From: Ypsolopha sequella
Lineage: Eukaryota; Arthropoda; Insecta; Lepidoptera; Ypsolophidae
Direction of reading: 5' to 3'
NCBI GenBank assembly: GCA_934047225.1
Contig: OW203984.1
Span: 8,565,201-8,629,200, forward strand
Length of the DNA stretch: 64,000 nt
The translations under genes were made by a program, and so were the position numbers. The notes under the pieces were generated by a model. It searched no databases. It had not been told where the DNA came from and worked only from the letters and a program-made list of their open reading frames with translations. Shown here piece after piece: positions 11,214 to 20,563 of this stretch. How positions within the stretch are numbered: the stretch's first letter is position 1; each line of letters opens with the position of its first letter.

Positions 11214-11514
11214 TTTACATATAAAAATATCAAGCGATTACTCAGAAAATACTCCGTCTTAAATAACGTATTTCATTCAAACGGATCTACTCATTTAAAC
11301 TATAGGGTACCCCCTGTTGTTTAGTACGAAAGGAAAAGCTGAAAATTACCAATACATAGTTATTTTGTACTATTTTACGAAATAAAGTTTTAAGTCTATA
11401 ACTTGATATGATTATTTAACATAGAGGGAGTATCAAAGTATTAACGAAATTTAGGTACAAGCTTTCCACAGTATAAATGCACTGAGTTAATAGGCAGTAG
11501 TTACGGTAGTTTTT

Positions 11515-12450
11515 ACAAAATATTCACAGATGGATCCAAGGAGAAGAATAACATAGGTGCGGCGTTCTTTGACCCACAAGTCAAGATTTCAATGAAATTT
11601 TATATCGTCTCAAATATTTTGATCATGTTTGCAGAATTATTGGCCATTTCTGAAGCCCTGTCTTATATTGAGAATGTAGATCAAAATAACTTTGTCATAC
11701 TGACCGATTCTAAAAGCGCACTTCAACATGTAGCTCGCTGTACCTCAATTTCTCGAGGAGCACCCATAGCCTATACTGTTATCGAAACTAAGTATGTTAA
11801 AATTACAGTCACACGGCAAGATTGTTAAGTTACAGTGGATCCCATCTCATATAGTACTGTATGGTAATAATGGCAGATAGTCTAGCTAAGGAAGCGTTAT
11901 CCAATGGAGTCCCTTCCTCGGTTATACCTTATTATACGGATCTTTTGCCGTATTTGAAGGAAAAAAAAATTAATTCTTTGACGAATTATCTTTCAGTAAA
12001 GGAATTTGGTATAAAACAATACAATGTGTCCCTTTTCGATATCCTTGGTTTGACTCATGTTACATGGAGAGACAGGACCTTGTTAATGTGCTCAGAATCC
12101 GTTCTGGACACATTTCACTGAACAAATTTGCATTTTTAATGCGTAAGGTTAATTTGCCCAAATGTGGTGTATTTGAGGATGTTTACCATATTATGGTGGA
12201 GTGTGTTCCAAATGAGGCTATGAGGAGACAGCTAAATTTTAGTAATAATAATATCTTTTGTGACGTCGGTGAATGTAATAGCACTTTGGCCCATCCTTGT
12301 TCTAATGAGGCCAGAATGCTTTACAAACTAGTCAACCTCGGTTCAAGCGTTAGATGTTAAGTTGACTGTTGTACCTTAAGTTGGTTTTATGAGGACGACA
12401 TGCTCATGACTCTGTACCAAGTCCTTTACAAAATAAAGATTAAAAAAAAA
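11515..12450 (+). pseudogene. LINE RNase H domain and C-terminal tail, frameshifted
   Basis: Starting near 11520 the translation gives FTDGSKEKNNIGAAFF, then AELLAISEAL, then LTDSKSALQH. These are the first three acidic stations (D, E, D) of an RNase HI domain. After a frameshift around 11800, WIPSHIVLYG and ADSLAKEAL supply the final His/Asp motif. Another frame (12064-12360) continues into RIRSGHISLNKFAF and a Cys/His-poor tail, then an A-rich 3' end near 12436-12450. LINEs of the I/R1/Jockey group carry this domain after reverse transcriptase; the RT itself is absent. Not functional. Confidence 0.75.
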
Positions 12451-12453
12451 ACT

Positions 12454-12765
12454 TTATATGACAGCAACGGATAAGCATCCATCTTTTTTATACAATTTAT
12501 ATTTTATTTCTATCGGGAAAAATTTCAGTGACCTCTTTTCACTCTTCTCACCATTGCAATAAGAGCAAAAATTACGTAGTGTTTTTCCCAACCACACATA
12601 AGCTATTGTCGACAAAATGTGAAAGGGCTGTTGGAAAATAGTGCCTTTTTCGTCGACAGTAAACAAAGTTGTGTGAATCTCCAGTTGACTGCGATCAGGT
12701 GCACAAACACTACACTGGTCGACACATGGCATGATGTAGCCGTTAGCGAGCATTGTCCCAACCAT
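12454..12765 (-). CDS. Hypothetical 103-aa protein with two CxxC pairs
   Basis: An ATG at 12763-12765 opens a 103-codon frame, with an in-frame TAG two codons upstream. Residues 14-21 hold Cys14, Cys18 and Cys21 (PCVDQCSVC) and residues 67-70 hold CSYC, so a zinc-ribbon-like pair of knuckles about 46 residues apart is possible. The middle (EIHTTLFTVDEKGTIF) looks protein-like rather than low complexity. I do not recognise the family. It lies tail-to-tail with the LINE remnant ending at 12450, so it may be transposon-derived. Splice continuation could not be established. Confidence 0.3.
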   Translation of the reverse strand: MVGTMLANGYIMPCVDQCSVCAPDRSQLEIHTTLFTVDEKGTIFQQPFHILSTIAYVWLGKTLRNFCSYCNGEKSEKRSLKFFPIEIKYKLYKKDGCLSVAVI

Positions 12766-12981
12766 CTCCTAAATTGGACTACGTTTTAGCTATGTGTTAC
12801 TCTGAAAGCCACTGTTGTGTTTGATACTCTTTGTCCTGTGTGGTGATTATTTATTGTTACCTTGGATTTTGAAGGGAATTAGTAGTTTTAGGGCGTCGCT
12901 TACCAGTTTTTGTTTCCAAAAATCTAAAAATTGTTTTCACGTATTTTTTAGAGAATGATCTTATTTTATGTGTCTATCTAG

Positions 12982-13257
12982 AAAAACCGGCCAAGTGCAA
13001 GTCGGACTCGCGCACGAAAGGTTGCGTTCCATTATCTATAAAAACGGCAAAAAAATCACGTTTGTTGTATGGGAGCCCCTTAAATATTTATTTGATTATG
13101 TTTTTTTAGTATTTGCGGCAACAAAAATACATCATGTGTGAAAATTTCAACTGTCTGACTATGACGGTTCAATGAGATACAGCCAGTGACAGACGGACAG
13201 CGGAGTCTTTATTAATAGGGTCCCGTGGGTTACCCTGTGGGTACGGAACCCTAAAAA
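12982..13257 (-). mobile_element. Family A SINE-like repeat
   Basis: The minus-strand orientation is shown by the terminal module at its left: CCGGCCAAGTGCAAGTCGG plus GACTCGCGCACGAA. The middle contains AAATTTCAACTGTCTGACTA and CAGTGACAGACGGACAG, and the far end is GGGTACGGAACCCTAAAAAC. Close relatives are at 34235-34552, 47173-47727 and 56662-56940. No RNA polymerase III boxes are obvious, so calling it a SINE is descriptive. Confidence 0.75.
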
Positions 13258-15294
13258 CGGATCAGCGTGAAAATCCTATGATGATTGCAAAGGATCGGAT
13301 AAGTGAATTAAGTGCGACGACAAGCAAAGCGAGGAAGAGCGTTTTAGCATAGTAAGAACAGAATAGTAGAATTAAATGCCTATTTGTTGCAGGGTTGTCA
13401 CTGTCTTTTGGTTTTACAGCGAAGTCTCATTTAGCTACACTAAATCTGATTCTGAAGGCTTTAATTTTTGTTTTACTGCTGTCAAAACTTAAATTTTTCC
13501 AAAGTGTACCTTAACACCTATGAACTATTTTGGAATGAAGACAATTTAGCCTTCAAAATTCACTTCACTTTTTACAAAATTAATACCTTCATACGGATAC
13601 GGATCATATTTGTTAATAATTTCTTTAGTTTCTTCTCAATGAATCAATGTTGGCTGCCCATTTCTAATGACAGTACAATTCTCAAAAAATATCCCAGCTT
13701 TATATTACAACAGACTCCGAATAACTAAAATATGAGTAAATTCTCCCCTGTTCCTAGAAATCAACTTTCTTTTAAGGCTGGGACTGACTCTAGAACATGA
13801 ACCACGCCAGATTATTAGTATTATCCATCCAACCAATAATCTCCTCTATCAAAAGTTAATACCAATAAGTCTTTGCCATTGGCCTTATTGTGTTTATGGG
13901 TAGTAATTTTTTTTTTTAGCTTATATCATACCCGGAATTAAAGCTTGCTGTAAAACTAAAACTTACCTTGCTCCGCTCCGTTTCACTCGGCTCCCAGATT
14001 AATGATCACAGGCAACCTAACATCCCTTGTTACCCCTCTGCAAGACAGGCGTGAGTATATGTAAGCAACCTAAAGCTTTGGTCTAGCGATCCCAATGCAC
14101 AACGTTGCGTTGACCAAACTATAGGGCCTGTTCACACGGCGCGTTGCGTCAGCGCAACGCAGAGATTTTGACTTGAGATTGATTTGATTTATGCGTCTTT
14201 TTTTTAATTTTTGCGTTGCGCCGCAGCAGCGTGCCACGTGGACAGGCCCTTAAAGTTCAGTCTGGCGATCCTGAATCACAACGTTGCGGTGAATGTTTCA
14301 ACGCAACTGTAGCGTAGCAAATTTTATAAGGTGCGGTTATCTCAAAGTTTTCGCGTCGTTGTTTGCTTGTCGATAAATTTCGATTTTACCCCCTGTTCGC
14401 TGGGTTAGTAAGTGTTGCAAGTTAAGTGGATAGACATGAAGTTCGTTCGCTTGTCTTGTGCGAGTCCGAGTCCGTTTCCGAAGGATTGCTCGGCCAGTGT
14501 TTTAGCTTTCAAGTCGTGTCGTGTTTTTTTGACCTTTTTGGTTCTTTGTTCGGGAAAGAAAAACATGGCGATTGTGCCAAGACGAGTTTGTTGATAAAGA
14601 AAAGAAGAATTAAGTGGAGCGAAATGATGAAATGAAAGAAAGTTTGCGGCCGGGATGGTGGGAGATCTGATCTATTGTCAGATCATGGTACGTATTACAT
14701 TCTTTAGTAATCGAGTCACCGGTTTTTCTTTTTTCCTCGTTTCCGTGTAGTAAAGGTTTTTAATATGTTTTTATTTTCTCCTAATTCCAGGGTGTTTTGC
14801 TTCTTTCGTGAATTTTGTCCAGCTGGCTGAGAGATGACCGCCGCGTGGTGTATCACGGTCAAGCTGCCCCTTTGTTAGCGAGGTTGGAGTTCATTCACCT
14901 TTAAGTTGGACAGCGACGGCGTGCCAGTTTTGGTAGAAAATGTTGGCGAATTACAAGTATGTGTCGTAGGTTTTATTTTTAACCTCACATAATAAAAGGT
15001 GGCTTGGACTGGATGTTTCCAGGGCACTTAGATTTATGACTTTTTTTAAACCAAGTGTTAATTCTCCTTCCTGTTTCATCTGGATAACCTAATATGTAAA
15101 ATTTCATAGTTCCGTAATTTTTCCTGGTAATACTGGATGGTGTACCAGACGATTTAGTCAAAAGAGTTTGTCGACAAACAATATTATGATGGATTCACGG
15201 CTCCACTGAGCTAGATTTTATTTGGAAATTATTTTCCTTGTTTTTTTCAAGTTTTCTTACTCTTAAAGTTTTTTTATGTAGATTCACAAGATTC
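13258..15294. other. Unassigned; CpG-richer stretch at 14300-14960
   Basis: 13258-14100 shows no features. 14100-14300 repeats the phrase CACAACGTTGCG with GCGTTGCG variants. 14340-14960 is richer in CpG than its surroundings and has short open frames at 14412-14635, with possible donors and acceptors but no recognisable domain. It could be a 5' non-coding exon/promoter of a gene outside the window or a retroelement leader; the sequence does not decide. Confidence 0.35.
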
Positions 15295-15587
15295 AATGTA
15301 ATATAGTTACCTGTGGTTAAGGCGGTACCTAACCCAACCAGTTTATTCACTTAAAGGTTTTAGTAATGACTTAGCAGAATTTATTCCGAATGTAATATTG
15401 CTACCTGTTGTTAAGGCGGTACCTGTCACCACCATTTGAGGTTCTAAAAGTTTTAGTAATGACTTGGCAGAATTTATTCCGAATGTAATATTGCTACCTG
15501 ATGTTAAGGCGGTACCTGTCACAACTATTTGATGTTCTAAAAGTTTTAATAATGACTTGGCAAAATTTTGTTACAATGTAATATTGT
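15295..15587. repeat. Tandem repeat, ~93-94 bp, three copies
   Basis: AATGTAAT blocks start at 15295, 15389, 15482 and 15575, giving periods of 94, 93 and 93. Each unit carries GTTAAGGCGGTACCT and TTTTAGTAATGACTTGGCAG with some divergence. No protein is evident. Confidence 0.8.
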
Positions 15588-16286
15588 CAGTTACATCTTC
15601 AGTCTTGTGAAAGTATACATATTTTTGATAAAGTTAAATACACTTAATTGTAAAGTACCTCGAAGTTTTCTTCAGAACCTTTTTCCAACTATTAGGTTAC
15701 AATTAGGTCACTTTTTTAACTTTATTTGTTAAGCAGCACGACTGGTGGAAAAGACCGGGTACCCGCCGGCCGTGCTACTTTACACAACGTCATGACGCAT
15801 CGTCACGACGCTAACCCACCAAGTGGTCATTCGATTCTGCCGCAGCTAGCAACGTAGACGTAAATCCATATTGACGCACAAGCAAGCGCACAAGTCACAC
15901 GACGACGCAATGACGCACACCGCAGTCAATGACTCTACGCAACGCTGTGGTGTGCGGTGTGCGTGCTCCCCGATCCACCACGCATGCCCCTTACCTCTCA
16001 CGCAAACGTCGACGCAACAAACGACCGCTTTAGAACATTCCCATACATTCATTCTTTCGACGACGTGCGACACACACCGTTCAACGTAATGCTGCGCGTC
16101 GGCATCGCCAGACCGAACCTTAACACGCCCCTCCTCGCTTCTTTTGTCGCCGCACCTATTTTTGACTTTTTGTTGAACCATTTCAAGAGCTCATAAATCA
16201 ATCATAGCTATTAATTCCAAAACTTTAGGTGAAAAATAAAAAAGTAAAACTTTTTTTGCGTGTGGCAGTGAAAGAAAACGCGTAGG
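15588..16286. other. GC-richer, CpG-containing stretch, no gene assigned
   Basis: 15730-16180 is rich in CpG and GACGC/ACGCA phrases. Open frames exist on both strands (15846-16181 minus, 15957-16196 plus) but they are compositional: the translations are low-information and have no known motif. I do not call coding sequence. Confidence 0.4.
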
Positions 16287-16445
16287 TAGGTGCGTGCATT
16301 TGTGCCCAAAGTACGGTGATTAGGCTTACCTCCTATTACGTTGGGTCATTAAAATCATCGGTGAAAAGAAGGTTCTAGTGACAGTCCACACTCAGAAGCA
16401 TCTCTGGTACCTCCTCAAGAGATATGTCGTGACAATTTTCATAAT
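16287..16445 (+). mobile_element. tRNA-derived SINE (family F), 3' part
   Basis: Contains CATTTGTGCCCAAAGTACGG, ATTACGTTGGGTCATTAAAA, GACAGTCCACACTCAGAAGC and ATGTCGTGACAATTTTC in the same order as the copy at 50382-50755. The tRNA-like head is missing. Confidence 0.7.
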
Positions 16446-18261
16446 AAACATTATCAAATGAAGAAGTAACAAAACAAAGCCCTATCCTTAACCAGAATAC
16501 ACCCTGGCTAGTCCCAAGTCCGTACTAACGGCCAATCATCGCGAAACGATACGAGGTACATCGCACGTAATAGTCAATAGGGTACATGCTACAAGACAAG
16601 TAATCGGCTAAGTAGACGCAGATGCTTGCACACACTCCAAGTTACTAGAACCTAATGTAGAGTGATCATTCATAAAACGCCTTTATACCAGTAGTACGGC
16701 GGCGCCAAACCGCAATATACCTACCCAAACGGATAGGCTAATATATAGGTTAGTTAATTATAAATATGATTGTATGAATATAACATATCTAATAAAAAAT
16801 GAACACATTAAAACATGGACGAACACAATTACGTTCGTCCATGATTTGAATAAAAAGCACTTGTACTCCTTGTACTATGTCTCCCTATTTATTTTTAAAG
16901 AATTTCTCCCAACCGGTTTCGGATATTACACTATTTTCAGGGGTTCACACATACAAGTATCAAAAAATATTAACAATATTGTATGTTAAGTCATTTTATT
17001 TTGGTTAATATTTCATTCCAATATGGGCGGTTAAAGATCGGGTTTGAAAATAGCACCAATTCCAATCTCCCAATGCTACTCATACATAGCGCTCGCGGCC
17101 GACACACCACACCAATGACACCATTGAGTTTGAGAGTGTCCGCCATTTTTATCCCATTATAACTTTGCAGCTTATGCATATTTTTTATAATAAAATTAGA
17201 AACTGAATATGAACGTATTTTATTCTATGATTTATAAAGATGGCATCAAATAAGTTTTATTATTTATTATAAAAACATAATAGGTACTCAGGGATTTTAA
17301 GGGGATTAAAAAAAAATCTTGGCGCTAAATTTTCGTAGGGGTTGGCGCTCGTCGTACGATGCCGCGCACCCCGCGCCGACCGCCTGGAAGTGTGGCTGAC
17401 CGCTAAAGGTTTTGATGATTAGTCAGTGTATTGGATTTTTAATATGAAAATACGCTTTGAAAGGCTGTATCTGTTTTTGCGTTGAACTTGAAGCTTAATT
17501 TTTATACAGCAGTATAAAGTGATATATTGTATTCAATATTAGTTTTAACTTGATATTGAACCTTTATTTAACTCACTTTAATAGTTCTGAAATTGAAAAC
17601 TTTTGAGTCTTATGTATGACAGACGGACGGACAGACAACGCTGTGATTTTAAGATTTTCTTTCTTTACGTACGGCGCACTAAAAAGTGACCTTCGTAATC
17701 TCATTACATATTAATTTCACGGGTGGATGAATAAAGAAACGATGGCGGTGCCTAGGTATTATGGGTTATCGGTACTTGAAGGCTCCCTAAAATAAATTTG
17801 TTTCAGGTTGTAGTCATTAATAAAATGTTAAAGAGAAAAAAACCCGACTCCGATATAATAAGCTGGAAGAAATTATTATTTAAACCTAAATTTTTCTAAT
17901 TAAAGCGTACTCAAATTGAAACATCTATTATATAAAATCGAAAAGCTAGAAAGGGACAGAATTCACGAGAAAGAGTGAAATGACGCTCTACACAGCTGGT
18001 CAGAGCTTTGTGTGCGCGTATCACTCACGCGACCGCCAAAATCGCAAAAAAAAATGCAATTCGATTCCTTGGATTGTGATAATGATGAATGGCATAACGG
18101 GGTTTGGATAAGTGATCGCTTAATAATTAAATAATGAAATTATAAAATCAAAATGTTCCGCGTTTCAGTAACGTCAGATCTGTATGGCATGTCTAAACGG
18201 CCGTTCACACTGTTTTGGGAATGCAAAAACGCAATATCATGCAACGCAACTTTACACACAA
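16446..18261. other. No gene assigned; one possible minus-strand start
   Basis: Contains a small perfect hairpin at 16814-16843 (11-bp arms CATGGACGAAC). On the minus strand an ATG at about 17141 in good context (AAAATGGCGG) opens a 50-codon frame with no domain I know. A CpG-rich patch lies at 17330-17410. A GACAGACGGACGGACAGAC core at 17617-17640 marks a decayed SINE-like repeat. Confidence 0.35.
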
Positions 18262-19108
18262 ATAAATACAAATACAAATACAAATACAAATACAAATAAT
18301 TTATTTCTGTAACTTAATCATAAATATTTTTACAAATTGTTGGAGTCTCCTTTTAAGTAAAGAATATACCTGTCTTAGGAGGCTCCGCTCTTCCACTATT
18401 TACATTGATAGTATATTATGAAAAAGAAAAGATTCAATACATTTAAATTTTGACAAATTTAAGAATAAGAATGTGGAGGTATGTACTAGTGTGTGAATTA
18501 TGGTCTGTGTGAGGGTATGTGGGTGAGTGTAATGTTTGAGAAAAAACCCTGTAAAACTCTAGTCCTTCGACCGAGGTCTTGGCATCAGATTTAGTTTATC
18601 TACTAGGAGGTGCGGGTTAATGTATGTGTATGTGTGTGTGCGGGCTTGTATAGTGAGGGTGTGTAAGCGGTGCAAGTGCTATGTACTGCAAGAATGTTTA
18701 GAATGGATTGTGTTTCTTTATTATCTATGTATTTATATGTAGTAATATGTAAAAAATGTAAACCAATATATTTTAAGGTATTTCGTAGATGTAATAAATA
18801 TATGTATTAATAAATTTAGCCAGGAATTTGCAACAAGGTTTCAACTTGCTCATAACTGTTTGTTTTTAACCATTTTGTTACAGACTTTTTACATTCATAG
18901 CTATTCATAGGGTAGATATTTATGTGTTTATTGACTAAGTTATATAAATGCGCAGATTGTTTGAGATATTGTCTACTAGCATAAACAGATTTAGCAGAAA
19001 GTACCGGTGCCACATTATCTTTCCTCCTTTTGTTAAGGATACAGGGATCATATGGTAAAGATTTGTGCAGTTTTAAAACATTTAAAACAAATAAAACATC
19101 AAATTAAT
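18262..19108 (-). pseudogene. LINE ORF2 C-terminus and 3' UTR, minus strand
   Basis: The minus-strand frame from about 19105 to the stop at 18816 stays open for some 95 codons: KLHKSLPYDPCILNKRR, then SRQYLKQSAHLYNLVNKHI, then KKSVTKWLKTNSYEQVETLL. The aromatic/YN motif followed by an FK-like basic helix and a terminal Tyr is the usual tail of CR1/Jockey-type ORF2 proteins. The 3' UTR runs leftward to an (ATTTGT)n tail seen on + as ACAAAT repeats at 18262-18298. It is 5'-truncated with no RT domain. Confidence 0.7.
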
Positions 19109-20134
19109 TTTTTACATATTAATTAATTCCAGAGATTATCTCCTACATCTAACTTCACTCACAACCATCTCTTCTCTATGATTCAAGTATTTTGTTTTTT
19201 TTTATTAATTCTAGTAAATTATAAATTTGTTAAAATAGTATGAAATGAAAATAAAGGTGTAGAATAAAAAAAATACAGCCAGAATCTTTTATGGGTTCTT
19301 TACCACTCAATTCAACAGCGACCCCAGATTTTCAAAATTGTAAAAATGTAAAACATTCAGTTGTTTCGTTTAAAATATACAAACATAACTTTTCAGAGCT
19401 ATTTAACTGAATCAAGGCTAGGCTATGGGAGGCTCTGGCGGTTTATTAAATAACATATTGCGTTCTCGTCATCGCTATAAAAGACAATTCTGAAAATGGT
19501 CATCTATAGAAAAAGCAAGCAAGATCGTTGCTCAAATCCATGAAAAAAATTAATCAAATGAAAAAAAAACAATATTTCAATCTAATTTACTAAAACTATT
19601 AAAATGATAACTAAGAAAACTAGTAGTAACTGCTCAATGGTCGTAAAACAAGCGAGTATGGGTATGGAGTAAGTTAACAGAACATGAGTCTAAGGGCCAG
19701 TTTCTGAATTAAATATTTATTTATTTATTTATTTTATTCATAAACAAAAAAAAAGGCTACTTTAGAGTTGATATATGACCCATATCTAGTTTTATAAAAA
19801 TCTTGTGGAAAAACAATACGTACCAATTTAATTTATTGTTATTTAAAAATTTCTTCTGTTTGATCAGTGGAGCATGTGGTTTAAGTTTTGTAACAAAAAA
19901 GATCAGTTGTTCCACAAAATAAATTAAATACCTGCTCGACCAAAATATATGAAACAGCTGATTCATTTTTTTTTTTATTTTAGGGTATGGCCCCATAGTA
20001 AAAGTTTTTCATGTTAATGGGTAGAAAACCCCGTTTTAAGTAAAAAGGTTATCATCTTAACAAAATGTATAGACGCTTACATGAGCCATACTTATTAAAT
20101 TTTCTCCTATGTCTCCCGAAATTTTGAGACGTAT
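19109..20134. other. No gene seen
   Basis: AT-rich, with (ATTT)n runs near 19715-19740. The open frame at 19757-19996 (minus) is A/T-driven and lacks any domain. Confidence 0.45.
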
Positions 20135-20220
20135 CCATTGACTCTCGAGAGTCAATGGGCTCCACGGTTGGGCCAATTTTGACATCTGATCAGATGTCAA
20201 AATTGGCCCAACCGTTGGAG
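20135..20220. repeat. Two adjacent near-perfect palindromes
   Basis: 20135-20158 is a perfect 24-bp palindrome centred on CTCGAG. 20160-20220 is a palindrome with about 30-bp arms centred on TGATCA, with a single-base indel between arms and no loop. They lie about 280 bp upstream of the TATA box of the cuticle-type gene. They are probably the remnant of a foldback element. Confidence 0.8.
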
Positions 20221-20498
20221 CCTTAGAGTAGAACCAACGAACTAACATACAAACATATGAAATCATCGTTCTTCTTCAGATTCGAGGTCGGTTATTTTAT
20301 TATAGTAACAAATTTTAAATATAGCCGAAGAAATGTAACATTGCATAAATCAATGACTAACTTTGATGCAAATGAGGTTTGTTTACAGTCAAGTTGGAAT
20401 ATTTAGGATTAGATATCTTCTGCTTAGAAATGTGTCTTCAGCTATGCTATAAACAAACGGGTTAGTGTCAACTTGGTGTCACATTTACATTTCAATAG

Positions 20499-20534
20499 TA
20501 TAAAACGTTCTGAACCGGAATTGGGGCATCCAGT
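20499..20534 (+). promoter_or_regulatory. TATA box and initiator of the cuticle-type gene
   Basis: TATAAAA at 20499-20505 is followed by ATCCAGTTGA, with CAGT at 20531-20534. The spacing of about 33 bp from the TATA start to the likely A(+1) fits arthropod core promoters, whose initiator is TCAGT. The start codon follows 32 bp further on, giving a short 5' UTR. Confidence 0.65.
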
Positions 20535-20563
20535 TGACTTCGCTCTGTCTACAGATCTACACG

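Noticed and set aside
15846..16196. Overlapping open frames on both strands
   Set aside because: Open by GC-rich composition; translations have no domain and no conserved pattern.
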